From Lachnospiraceae bacterium (lineage in GTDB: Bacteria; Bacillota; Clostridia; Lachnospirales; Lachnospiraceae), in the NCBI GenBank assembly GCA_009774535.1, contig VSNY01000016.1:1-38180 (forward strand): a stretch of DNA of 38,180 nt, given 5' to 3'. Positions 14,818-22,826 of the stretch are shown here, piece by piece. The notes under the pieces are model-generated. The model was not told the origin of the DNA and did no database searches. It was given only the letters and a program-made list of their open reading frames with translations. Position 1 is the first letter of the stretch. Each line of letters starts with the position of its first letter. Both the position numbers and the translations under genes were made by a program.

Positions 14818-16788
14818 ATGGCAATCGGTTATTTAACAATCCAGGCACGAACAGCCCACGACGCAGTTCCGCTAAGTAATGTCCGTATCACCATCTCTGA
14901 TGACCAATCGCGCACCATCTATCAGCTGATCACAGACGAAAGCGGGGAAACACAGCCCGTTCCGTTAGAAACATTGGATAAAAGCTTTTCCCAAAATGCA
15001 TATTTCACCGGAACTCCTTTTATTAGCTACAACGTACATGCACAGGCTGCAGGTTTTCAGTCTCTGCGTGTTTCGGATCTTCCGATTTATGAAGGAGAGA
15101 CCGCGATCCTGCCCCTTGCCCTTGTACCTGAGCAGGAAACGCAGCGCTCACCTTCCGAAACAGAGATCGTGATTGGAGAACCTGCGGTTGCTGCACGCGA
15201 AATGCGCAGCCAGCAAGGCCCGGCTTCCAGTCCGTATGTGCTGCGTCAGGTTGTGATTCCTGATCCGATCACTGTCCATCTTGGCCCTCCGAATGCCTCA
15301 GCCCGGAATGTGCAGGTGTCTTTTGTGGATTATGTGAAAAATGCAGCCAGCAGTGAAATTTATCCTACTTGGCCAAAGACAGCTTTAACTGCGAATATTT
15401 ATGCGATTATTACATTTGCATTAAATCGTGTTTATACGGAATGGTATCGCGGCAAAGGTTATTCGTTTGACATTACAAACAGCACGGCGTATGACCAGGC
15501 GTTTGTATATGGGCGGGCGATTTATGAATCCATCAGTCAGATTGTGGATGAGATTTTTAATCAATTTGTCCGCCGCAGTGGTCAGATCGCGCCGTATTTT
15601 ACTTCATTTTGCAATGGTACGACGGTTACTTGCGACGGATTGTCTCAGTGGGGAACGGTAACGCTTGCAAACCGTGGGTACACGCCGCTGCAAATTTTGC
15701 GTTCTTATTACCCAAAAGATATTGAAATCGCTGAGACAAATACGATAACAGGAGTAATTACGTCTTATCCGGGAACGCCGCTTAAAATAGGAAGTACTGG
15801 TTTGGATGTGCAGACGATTCAGACGTGGCTGAACCGGATACGGCGTAATTATCCTGCTATTCCTGCGATCACGGACACGATCGGGAATTTTCAGGACAGC
15901 ACCAGGGCTGCTGTTACAAAGTTCCAGCGTATTTTCAACCTGACCCCGGACGGTATTGTCGGAAAAGGCACCTGGTATAAAATTTCCAGTATTTATACGG
16001 CCGTATCCAGGCTGGCAGACTTAGAGAGCGAAGGCAATACGCTGGGGATCGGCACTGTGCCGCCGTCCGCTGTTTTGCGCCAGGGCGCAAGGGGCCAGGA
16101 TGTGATTACCTTGCAGTATCTTTTAAATGTCGCCGCGGAATATTATCCGGAAGTACCTCGCCCGGATCAGGACGGCATATTTGGCAGCGGTACCAGGCAG
16201 GCGGTCATCGCTTTTCAGCGTGTGATGCGCCTGAATCCGGATGGAGTCGTCGGCCCGCTTACATGGGAGGCTCTGTATGACACTTACCATGGTATCCAGC
16301 AGAATGTTCCTTCAGGCGGCGCGGGTTCTGATACGATCCGTTATGTTGTGCAGCCGGGAGACAGTTTGTGGCTGATTGCGCAGAAATACCGTACAACGGT
16401 TCAGGCAATTAAAAACCTGAACGGACTGTCCGGGGATCTGTTAAATGTCGGGCAGGTACTGAACATTCCGGTTGAGCAGCCGACGTCTATCATACAATAT
16501 ACTGTCAGGCCGGGTGACTCTCTCTGGTTAATTGCACAAAAATATCATACAACGGTCGATGCGATTAAAAAGCTGAATGGGTTATCCAATGACTTACTGG
16601 AAGTGGGACAGATTCTGAAAATACCATCCTCCCAAAACACATCGCAGCTGGAATATACCGTACGGGCCGGGGATTCTCTCTGGCTGATTGCACAAAAATA
16701 TAATACAACCGTCAGCGCAATTAAAAATCTGAACGGACTGCGGAGTGATCTGCTAAGTATCGGGCAGGTGCTGAAAATACCGCAATGA
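14818..16788 (+). CDS. SpoIID-like, peptidoglycan-binding and LysM repeat protein
   Basis: Domains in order: a beta-sandwich-like N-terminal region (about residues 1-105); a SpoIID/LytB-like region (about 165-305) with D-I-T-N-S-T-A-Y-D-Q and C-D-G-L-S-Q-W-G-T; two peptidoglycan_binding_1 repeats (about 322-390 and 425-490, each with F-Q-R and P-D-G-(I/V)-V-G); and three LysM repeats (about 507-551, 558-603, 611-655) sharing G-D-S-L-W-L-I-A-Q-K-Y. LysM and peptidoglycan_binding_1 domains bind cell-wall glycan. There is no signal peptide. Wall targeting without secretion would fit assembly around the spore by the mother cell, but that is inference. Where relatives, from memory, have an acidic residue before A-L in the SpoIID motif, this protein has K-T, so lytic activity is doubtful. 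The start at 14818 follows AAGGAAA; the longer frame upstream is low-complexity. Length 656 residues. Confidence 0.88.
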   Translation: MAIGYLTIQARTAHDAVPLSNVRITISDDQSRTIYQLITDESGETQPVPLETLDKSFSQNAYFTGTPFISYNVHAQAAGFQSLRVSDLPIYEGETAILPLALVPEQETQRSPSETEIVIGEPAVAAREMRSQQGPASSPYVLRQVVIPDPITVHLGPPNASARNVQVSFVDYVKNAASSEIYPTWPKTALTANIYAIITFALNRVYTEWYRGKGYSFDITNSTAYDQAFVYGRAIYESISQIVDEIFNQFVRRSGQIAPYFTSFCNGTTVTCDGLSQWGTVTLANRGYTPLQILRSYYPKDIEIAETNTITGVITSYPGTPLKIGSTGLDVQTIQTWLNRIRRNYPAIPAITDTIGNFQDSTRAAVTKFQRIFNLTPDGIVGKGTWYKISSIYTAVSRLADLESEGNTLGIGTVPPSAVLRQGARGQDVITLQYLLNVAAEYYPEVPRPDQDGIFGSGTRQAVIAFQRVMRLNPDGVVGPLTWEALYDTYHGIQQNVPSGGAGSDTIRYVVQPGDSLWLIAQKYRTTVQAIKNLNGLSGDLLNVGQVLNIPVEQPTSIIQYTVRPGDSLWLIAQKYHTTVDAIKKLNGLSNDLLEVGQILKIPSSQNTSQLEYTVRAGDSLWLIAQKYNTTVSAIKNLNGLRSDLLSIGQVLKIPQ

Positions 16789-16836
16789 TTTTTCTTATTA
16801 TCAGTTGGTATATATAAATTTATAATATTATCTATA

Positions 16837-16880
16837 AATAAGCGCAGACTCTCAGCAATGGCTTTTGATCTGCGTTTATT
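16837..16880 (+). terminator. Probable terminator of the LysM-protein gene
   Basis: AATAAGCGCAGA (16837-16848) pairs with TCTGCGTTTATT (16869-16880) over 12 positions with one G-T pair. The flank is A+T-rich (TTAATTTTTG further on) but no T run directly follows. It lies 49 bases after the stop codon. Confidence 0.55.
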
Positions 16881-16964
16881 AAGTGTATTATTAATTTTTG
16901 CTTAGTTTTAAGAACTGTGTGTTTCTGATCAATGCCGGCTGGTGTCCTGGATTGACACGGATTA

Positions 16965-17098
16965 GATTTTATTTGGCATTCCGGATGGATTCCGATCAGA
17001 TTCTGTCCGGAATAGCAATTGTTCGGGATACAATTTTGCCTGGGATCTTAAATTGTTCCAGGTACGATTCTGCCTGGGATCTCAGATTAGGCCCAGTT
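16965..17098. repeat. Degenerate tandem repeats of about 34 bases overlapping the HAD gene end
   Basis: Four related units start near 16965, 16999, 17032 and 17066. The last two are clearest: TGCCTGGGATCT occurs at offset 34 (17037 and 17071). The last unit extends into the final codons of the minus-strand HAD gene (stop at 17082-17084). A fifth, weaker unit may begin near 16931. Apart from this array and the hairpin at 16837, the spacer 16789-17081 shows nothing. Confidence 0.6.
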
Positions 17099-17894
17099 CC
17101 TGCAATGCATAAGCAATTCCGTCTTTGTCAATATTTTTGGTAATAAAATCAGCTCGGTCCTTTAACTCCTGCACCGCATTTCCCATTGCAACACCAATAG
17201 AAGCATATTCGATCATATCAAAGTCGTTCGGGCCGTCTCCAAACGCAATAGTATCCGCCTTTGCAGCTCCTGTATGTATAATATATTTCTGCATGCCCCA
17301 AGCTTTATTGATCCCGCAGCAGGTAACTTCACCAGTATCATTTTGCGCTCTTTCAAAACTGGATTCGGTCACGTCGCAAAGCCCGGACAGTCGTTCGCGA
17401 ATTTCCTGAACGGACATTTTTGATTCGTAGTAAACCAGTTTTTCGATATCTTCGTATTGGTCTAAATGGTCTGCAAGCTCAATCTGCTGCCAAATTTGTT
17501 CGATCATCTCGTCATCTGCCAGTTCCCGGAATCTGGCCAGCTGTCTGTCGCGGTGATGTGCAGATGTAATCATCCGGTTTCCAGCCTGTGCGGAATAGCA
17601 GGCGTCCGCTTCATCCAGGACTGCTGTCACCCTGCGGATTTCGTCTTCTGACATAAAATGCCGATAGACAACTTCACCGTCATATTCTACATAAGATCCT
17701 GTAGCAGCTACAATCCCATCAAATCCCAATTCCAGCAGCCAGGGATAAATCTGCACCCTGGATCGTCCGCTGCACAATACGATCTGATGTCCGTTTTCCT
17801 GTACTTTTTTCAAAGCTGTCCGTGCTGACGCGGGCATTTGTCCCCGGAAATTTACGAGCGTTCCATCTACATCAAAAAATAACACCTTTCCCAT
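17082..17894 (-). CDS. Cof-type HAD family phosphatase
   Basis: This is a cytosolic haloacid-dehalogenase-superfamily hydrolase of the Cof subfamily, whose members dephosphorylate sugar phosphates, nucleotides or cofactors. The motifs are D-V-D-G-T-L (residues 8-13, nucleophile Asp8), C-S-G-R-S, a lysine in G-I-N-K-A-W-G, and A-F-G-D-G-P-N-D-F-D-M-I. The middle of the protein (about 85-190) is the cap domain that usually decides the substrate, which I cannot predict. The start at 17892-17894 is chosen because GAGG lies 8 bases upstream and the protein then begins with the conserved core; the length is 270 residues. It is a single gene with a strong promoter at 17964-17992. The 3' end runs into a tandem repeat array. 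Confidence 0.92.
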   Translation of the reverse strand: MGKVLFFDVDGTLVNFRGQMPASARTALKKVQENGHQIVLCSGRSRVQIYPWLLELGFDGIVAATGSYVEYDGEVVYRHFMSEDEIRRVTAVLDEADACYSAQAGNRMITSAHHRDRQLARFRELADDEMIEQIWQQIELADHLDQYEDIEKLVYYESKMSVQEIRERLSGLCDVTESSFERAQNDTGEVTCCGINKAWGMQKYIIHTGAAKADTIAFGDGPNDFDMIEYASIGVAMGNAVQELKDRADFITKNIDKDGIAYALQELGLI

Positions 17895-17963
17895 CTTCCA
17901 TGCCTCACTTTTTAAAACTATTTGTGGATCTGGCATCCACATTGATACGTTTCTGAAAGCTAT

Positions 17964-17992
17964 ACTATAGCATTTTTAGGGACGAATGGCAA
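17964..17992 (-). promoter_or_regulatory. Promoter of the HAD phosphatase gene
   Basis: On the minus strand TTGCCA (17992-17987) and TATAGT (17969-17964) are separated by 17 bases, a good sigma-A match, with a leader of about 60 bases before the start. Confidence 0.7.
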
Positions 17993-18156
17993 ATGATTTT
18001 GAGTGAAATTATTTGCACAGACTGTTACGCTGCAATTGTTCAGATCATCCATGGAACTTTTATAAATAGGTTGAATATAGTTACATATTATTGATAGATA
18101 TATTGATAGAGATAAATATCATGGCTGCCAAAAAACAATGGAACAATTTACCAGTG

Positions 18157-18621
18157 TTAATTATCTAATTGATCCGTCAATGATTGTGTCTGCTGATAAC
18201 GTCTTTCAAGGCATCGATTCATCCGTTCTGCATGATGTTTATCCTGAATATAATAAATAACAAATACAAAAAGATAGACGCATGCCACCGAAACGCACAT
18301 CTGTATCATATCCAAAAGTACAAAATCAATCCAGCCAAACCAGATTCCGCATCCGGTCATTGTGGCTTCCAGGCAGGCGATATGCAGAATCAGGCAGATG
18401 ATCCGGCTGCTTTTTTTAACCGGTTCGGTCAGTGAAAATATCGTTGTGATCAATGCTGTCAGAAAAGCAGAGAAAAGGATGTAAGATAATGTCGCTTTTG
18501 GGATCATTTCTGTCTTGGAGAAAAACGTATAATTAACCGTACAGATGATCAGGATTCCGGTCGTTATAAACACGAACCACTCTGCAAACCATTGTACAAA
18601 AAGTTTTATTTTCATTATCAT
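18157..18621 (-). CDS. DUF3021 family membrane protein
   Basis: This small integral membrane protein has four predicted membrane segments (about residues 14-34, 44-62, 72-96 and 104-127) followed by a charged C-terminal tail of about 27 residues. The topology, length (154 residues) and position right after a LytTR-domain gene fit the DUF3021 family, whose members commonly sit next to such regulators. By analogy it may restrain or sense for the regulator in the membrane, but this is inference. It is last in the operon that starts with the ABC ATPase. The ribosome binding site GAAAGGAAAGGG lies 11 bases before the ATG. The 18060-18156 stretch beyond shows no strong terminator. Confidence 0.8.
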   Translation of the reverse strand: MIMKIKLFVQWFAEWFVFITTGILIICTVNYTFFSKTEMIPKATLSYILFSAFLTALITTIFSLTEPVKKSSRIICLILHIACLEATMTGCGIWFGWIDFVLLDMIQMCVSVACVYLFVFVIYYIQDKHHAERMNRCLERRYQQTQSLTDQLDN

Positions 18622-18663
18622 TTTATCTAAAGCCCTTTCCTTTCACTATATTCCAAGTTTTTT

Positions 18664-19083
18664 CTAAAGCGTCGCTACATACTGCCTGGATATAATTACT
18701 TTTTCCCCGTTTTTTAAAGCGGCTTCAAACCTTCCGTTAAACAGCGGCTTTAAATGTAAGATTTTGGGCAGATGCACAATCGTTGATTTTGAGATGCGCA
18801 GAAAATCCTGGCCTGCGTAATCTGCTTCCAGTTCATACAGCTTTTTGCGTATTTCATATACCTGATTTTGGCAATAAGCGAATACTTTATGATCTACAGA
18901 TTCAAAATAGTAGATATCTTTGAGCGGCAGCATCATAATTTCCTGGCCGCAAAATGCAGGCAGCTTTTGTCTGCCTTTTTTAAGCCTGCCAATCAGCTGC
19001 AAAAGATCCTGATCTAATACAGCGCAGCGGATGATAATTTCGTCTTCTTCTCCCTGTCTTGGTGTTTCTATCGTAATTTTCAT
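18664..19083 (-). CDS. LytTR-domain DNA-binding regulator without receiver
   Basis: The C-terminal part (about residues 45-139) has the LytTR fold signature: I-Y-Y-F-E-S-V-D-H-K-V-F-A-Y, then Y-E-L-E-A-D-Y, F-L-R-I-S-K-S-T-I-V-H-L, and G-R-F-E-A-A-L-K-N-G-E-K-V-I-I-S-R-Q-Y. The N-terminal part (1-44) is too short for a receiver domain, so it is not a classical response regulator. Stand-alone LytTR proteins often control the operon they lie in. Here that would be the ABC transporter upstream and the DUF3021 protein downstream (gap 42 bases). The length is 139 residues. The ribosome binding site AGGAAAGAG is rather far from the ATG, so expression may be modest. Confidence 0.88.
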   Translation of the reverse strand: MKITIETPRQGEEDEIIIRCAVLDQDLLQLIGRLKKGRQKLPAFCGQEIMMLPLKDIYYFESVDHKVFAYCQNQVYEIRKKLYELEADYAGQDFLRISKSTIVHLPKILHLKPLFNGRFEAALKNGEKVIISRQYVATL

Positions 19084-19168
19084 ATCTGTAATCTTAATCT
19101 CTTTCCTGTGATGCGTTGATCAGGCGCTGTTCGTAAATACTGCTGACAGGCGCTGAAAAACAGCAATG

Positions 19169-20080
19169 CTACCTGTCCGAGCACTTCTCATGCCTGAGAA
19201 CCGCTACCCCTATCATAAGAAAAATCAAACCAAAAATCAAGAGTATAGCCAAAGATGTTGCAGCGGATACTTGTTTTTCCAAAATATACAGATCAATACC
19301 TGCGATTTCCCGATAGGTATCCGCCACATCTTCCGGTACGCCGGAAAAAGTAATATCCAGAATATCTTTTGTCATAATATCTCGAAACAGGGCGCTTCCA
19401 TAAATAATAGGAGTACATTTCATAAAAGCTGCCACACCATGGGAAAGTTCTCCGACTGGCAGATAAATACCGCCTAAAAATCCGGCCAGTGTCCCAACAA
19501 TTGTCCCCATCCCGCTCCAGGCGCCTTCTGAGCGGATCAGAACAGCGGCTGTATACATCAAGGCTGCGTAAGCAAAAGAATTTACCATAATCATACCAAA
19601 CAGCTGAAGATGGGCCGTAAAAGAAAACCATTCCAGCCCGCGGGCCACACCATAAATTTCGGTTATAAAAAGCGTCAGCACACAGATGAAGACAGAAGCT
19701 GCCCATGCCGCCAGCACGTATCCGGACGCAATGGTCAGCCTGCTTACCGGAGCAGTATAGATGGCATGCATCCTGCCAGTTACTTTATCCCGGACCATCG
19801 AAGAGAGCGTTGCCAGTGTGACGGTTACCGCGTTGATCGAAAGGATGCCTGCCGCCGTCCAGCACAGCACCAGCAAATGCGCGTTGGTTTGATCTTCTGC
19901 GGCGTTGCGTCCCGGGAACTTTCCTAACAATTCTGTAATTGCTTTTGCCTGGCTGTCCCCTAAAAACAGAGCCATCAATACCATAACGATGATCATCGAC
20001 AGCAGCGAAAAACAAACCGCGCCTTGGTCACGCAGATATAACCTGAGATTTCTGCCTGTAAATATTTTTAATTGTTCCAT
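19169..20080 (-). CDS. ABC-2 type transporter permease
   Basis: This is the membrane subunit partnering the ATPase encoded upstream, whose gene it overlaps by 13 bases. It has six hydrophobic segments (about residues 22-42, 90-110, 127-150, 160-182, 195-215 and 275-297) and the ABC-2 form, with a cytosolic N-terminus and a larger loop between segments 1 and 2. Such exporters move drugs, lantibiotics, lipids or polysaccharides; the substrate cannot be read from the sequence. The length of 303 residues is normal. A LytTR regulator follows after 85 bases. Confidence 0.88.
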   Translation of the reverse strand: MEQLKIFTGRNLRLYLRDQGAVCFSLLSMIIVMVLMALFLGDSQAKAITELLGKFPGRNAAEDQTNAHLLVLCWTAAGILSINAVTVTLATLSSMVRDKVTGRMHAIYTAPVSRLTIASGYVLAAWAASVFICVLTLFITEIYGVARGLEWFSFTAHLQLFGMIMVNSFAYAALMYTAAVLIRSEGAWSGMGTIVGTLAGFLGGIYLPVGELSHGVAAFMKCTPIIYGSALFRDIMTKDILDITFSGVPEDVADTYREIAGIDLYILEKQVSAATSLAILLIFGLIFLMIGVAVLRHEKCSDR

Positions 20081-21009
20081 TTGTGCATTTCCTCCGTTGC
20101 GCTTTCCACTGCATGTATAAAAACATCGTCCATAGTTCCCTGGATTACCTCAAATCCGTCCAACTGTTCTCTGACGGTCTGCACGATCGGAATTGCCTCC
20201 AAGGTATTCTGGATCACAATTTCCAGCCCGTCTTTTTTTCGGATGATTCTGTTTTGTTTTGCAAGGGGTTCCAATTTCTCCATAATTATGCGCTCGGATT
20301 GGAAGGAATAATATAATCGTAATTTATCAGATGCGTATTTTTCCTTCAAATCATAAGCAGAACCGGAATCAATAATTTTTCCATGATCTAGGATAATAAT
20401 ATTGTCAGATCTTGTAACTTCTTCCATATAGTGAGTTGTTAAAAATACAGTTATTTTTTCATTTCTTTGTAAATTGGTAATTGCATGCCATACATCCTGT
20501 CTTGTTGCAGGATCTAAACCGGTTGTAGGTTCATCTAAAAATAAAATTTCCGGTGTATGCATTAAGGCGGCTGCAATCTCGCACCGTCTTTTCTGTCCGC
20601 CGGACAGGGTGCGGTATCTTTTTTTAAAAATATCTTCCAGTTTTAATATTTCGCTTAGACGCATCAATTGTATAGCTGCTTCCTTTTTTGTCGCTCCATG
20701 TAAAATTCCGCGGTGCAGCAGGTTTTCTTTGACCGATAACAGATCATCCAGACAATTCTGCTGGTAGACGATCCCGATTTTACGGCGGATGTGGGAATCC
20801 TGTGCGCCAACCATGCAGCCGCACAGCTCGGCAGATCCTGCATCCGGCCGCAGCAAGGTTGACAGCATATGGATGGTTGTGGATTTTCCGGCGCCGTTCA
20901 CACCCAAAAAGCCAAGCATCGTTCCTCGTTCCACTGAAAATGAGATATGGTCGACTGCATAAAAGTCTGCATATTTTTTTGTAAGGCCCCGCACGTTTAT
21001 AATACTCAT
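20068..21009 (-). CDS. ABC transporter ATP-binding protein
   Basis: This is the ATPase subunit of the ABC-2 exporter. It shows Walker A G-V-N-G-A-G-K-S-T, a Q-loop at I-V-Y-Q-Q-N, signature L-S-G-G-Q-K-R-R, Walker B I-L-F-L-D-E-P-T-T-G-L-D, and the H-loop in L-T-T-H-Y-M-E-E. The C-terminal extension (about 225-313) is of the kind seen in drug- and antibiotic-export ATPases. The length is 313 residues. A very strong ribosome binding site (GGGGAGGAGGA) and a near-consensus promoter (21067-21095) precede it. It is the first gene of the four-gene unit ATPase, permease, LytTR, DUF3021. Confidence 0.95.
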   Translation of the reverse strand: MSIINVRGLTKKYADFYAVDHISFSVERGTMLGFLGVNGAGKSTTIHMLSTLLRPDAGSAELCGCMVGAQDSHIRRKIGIVYQQNCLDDLLSVKENLLHRGILHGATKKEAAIQLMRLSEILKLEDIFKKRYRTLSGGQKRRCEIAAALMHTPEILFLDEPTTGLDPATRQDVWHAITNLQRNEKITVFLTTHYMEEVTRSDNIIILDHGKIIDSGSAYDLKEKYASDKLRLYYSFQSERIIMEKLEPLAKQNRIIRKKDGLEIVIQNTLEAIPIVQTVREQLDGFEVIQGTMDDVFIHAVESATEEMHKWNN

Positions 21010-21066
21010 ATATCCTCCTCCCCGCTATTGATGGCGCTATCGTTGTTTCTTATGGATTACGGCTTA

Positions 21067-21095
21067 ATTATAAAAACAACGCTGCCAAAAAGCAA
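21067..21095 (-). promoter_or_regulatory. Promoter of the ABC/LytTR/DUF3021 operon
   Basis: On the minus strand TTGCTT (21095-21090) and TATAAT (21072-21067) are separated by 17 bases, with a leader of about 50 bases before the ATPase start. No clear LytTR direct-repeat operator was identified around it. Confidence 0.7.
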
Positions 21096-21157
21096 GCGAT
21101 TGATACTAAGCTGTCGATATCGGCCAGTAAGATGCACAGATCCGTTCTTTCCTGCAC

Positions 21158-21202
21158 AAAAAAACCGCTGCGTTACAAGTAATATAGTAACGCAGCGGTT
21201 TT
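21158..21202. terminator. Strong bidirectional terminator after the symporter gene
   Basis: AAAACCGCTGCGTTAC (21161-21176) and its perfect complement at 21187-21202 form a 16-base-pair stem with a 10-base loop. On the minus strand seven T follow (TTTTTTTG). It ends transcription of the aldo/keto reductase-symporter unit before the next promoter at 21095. Confidence 0.9.
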
Positions 21203-21321
21203 ACATTATGGATTTTTGTTAAAGAGTATACTTTGCGGCAGAAAACCAGGCTGGCGGTGCCACGGATCTGTGAAATACAGCAACCGTTCAACTTACCCAT
21301 AGAATTGTTGCAAAATACAAT

Positions 21322-21423
21322 CTAAATGATATTTCATAACCTAACGGAATTCTGCCTAAATGATATTTCATAACTTAACGGAATTCTGCCTAAATGATAT
21401 TTAATAACCCAACGGATTTCAGC
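21322..21423 (-). repeat. Three head-to-tail 34-base repeats including the symporter gene end
   Basis: Units occupy 21322-21355, 21356-21389 and 21390-21423. The first two differ by one base; the third, which is the final coding segment of the symporter gene with its stop codon at 21390-21392, differs from the first at four positions. There are no spacers. The remaining gene-free bases 21010-21389 hold the operon promoter and the terminator at 21158-21202. Confidence 0.9.
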
Positions 21424-22796
21424 AGCAGAATGATTAGCAGCACAGGTGCAATAAATCGGATCATCACTACATACAGGTTTTTCCGGCCTAAAGAGCTGCC
21501 CGATTTTTCCACTTCGTCAATAATTGTCTGCGGCTTTACAATCCAGCCAATCAGAATACACGTTCCAATTGCTACGATCGGCATCAGCGCATTATTGCTG
21601 ATATAGTCCATAATATCCAGAATCTGCGCGACGGCGCCGTTCGGAAGCGTAAATTCAAAATACAGCTTATTGTAACCAAGACATACGAACACGCCGCCAA
21701 TCAGTGCAATTATCGTTTCGATGACCGCCGCTTTGATGCGTGATACATGAAATTCATCCATAAAACTGGAAACAACTGCTTCCATAATCGAGACAGCGCT
21801 TGTAAGTGCGGCGAACAATACCATAGCAAAAAACAGACAGCCGACAACTGTGCCTACTTTACCCATTGCGGCAAATACTTTTGGCAGGGAGACAAACATC
21901 AGGCTTGGGCCGGACGCCTGCATACCTTCTCTGCCCATAAAGGTAAATACAGCCGGAATAATCATAACGCCAGCCAGAAATGCAACAAACGTATCAAAGA
22001 TTTCAATCTGGTTAATGGATTTTACAAGATCAGCGTCATCCTGTACATAAGAACCGTAGGAGATCATAATGCCCATGGCCACACTCAGACTGAAAAACAG
22101 CTGGCTCATTGCATCCAAAAGTACCGTGAAAAATCCTTTGACCGTCATTCCCGTCAGGTCCGGAATCACATAAATCCGGAAGCCTTCCATACCCGTACGT
22201 ACGATCCCGGCTTCATCGGTATGTTCAATGGTCAGTGAAAACACCGCGATCCCGATAACAAGCAGCAGAAGCAGCGGCATAATAATCTTTGAGGACGCTT
22301 CAATTCCTTTATTGACACCGCGGAATACAATAAATGCAACTGCAAACAAAAATATACATAACAGAATAATCGGTTCCACATCTGCGGTAATAAAACCAGT
22401 AAAATAGCCGTCTTCCGCAGTCTTAGCTCCCTGTCCGGTCAGATATGCAAGCAGGTACTTTACAACCCATCCGCCGATGACACAGTAGTATGGCATAATA
22501 ATTACCGGAACAAGACACGCGATAATACCAAGCGATTTCCATTTTGCATGGATTTTTCCATATGCGGTCAGCGGGCTTTGCTTCGTCTTTCTGCCGATGG
22601 CGATTTCCGTTGTCAGCAGCGTAAACCCAAAGGTCAGCGCCAATAACAGATACAGTACCAAAAACAGCCCGCCGCCGTCTTTGGCTGCCAGATACGGGAA
22701 CCGCCAGATATTGCCAAGACCGACTGCGCTTCCGGCTGCCGCAAGCACAAAGCCGATCGACCCGGAAAACGAATTTCTTTTTTTCTCCTGTTTCAT
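21390..22796 (-). CDS. Sodium:neurotransmitter symporter (SNF) family transporter
   Basis: The protein begins with a short charged stretch and then G-S-A-V-G-L-G-N-I-W-R-F-P-Y, the hallmark of the first membrane helix of the SNF family (LeuT/Tyt1-like), which use the sodium gradient to import amino acids or related amines. About eleven hydrophobic segments span the 468 residues, a usual bacterial size. The segment G-G-G-L-F-L-V-L-Y-L-L-L-A-L-T-F-G lies in helix 2. The substrate is not predictable. AAAGAGGAG precedes the ATG. It lies 30 bases after the aldo/keto reductase and shares its promoter. The 3' end is duplicated twice in tandem just beyond the stop codon. Confidence 0.93.
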   Translation of the reverse strand: MKQEKKRNSFSGSIGFVLAAAGSAVGLGNIWRFPYLAAKDGGGLFLVLYLLLALTFGFTLLTTEIAIGRKTKQSPLTAYGKIHAKWKSLGIIACLVPVIIMPYYCVIGGWVVKYLLAYLTGQGAKTAEDGYFTGFITADVEPIILLCIFLFAVAFIVFRGVNKGIEASSKIIMPLLLLLVIGIAVFSLTIEHTDEAGIVRTGMEGFRIYVIPDLTGMTVKGFFTVLLDAMSQLFFSLSVAMGIMISYGSYVQDDADLVKSINQIEIFDTFVAFLAGVMIIPAVFTFMGREGMQASGPSLMFVSLPKVFAAMGKVGTVVGCLFFAMVLFAALTSAVSIMEAVVSSFMDEFHVSRIKAAVIETIIALIGGVFVCLGYNKLYFEFTLPNGAVAQILDIMDYISNNALMPIVAIGTCILIGWIVKPQTIIDEVEKSGSSLGRKNLYVVMIRFIAPVLLIILLLKSVGLLNII

Positions 22797-22826
22797 ACTA
22801 AACTCCTCTTTCCTAATAATTCCTTT

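Noticed and set aside
14447..14848. Two minus-strand frames rich in Trp, Gly and Leu
   Set aside because: They are the reverse reading of the C-rich repeats, are interrupted by a stop between them and lack start signals. Left as part of the repeat finding.
16898..17143. 81-residue plus-strand frame after the LysM gene
   Set aside because: It translates the 34-base repeats and the end of the HAD gene in reverse; no ribosome binding site.
21322..21423. CRISPR-like array
   Set aside because: The 34-base units are directly adjacent with no spacers, and one unit is coding sequence; no cas genes are nearby.
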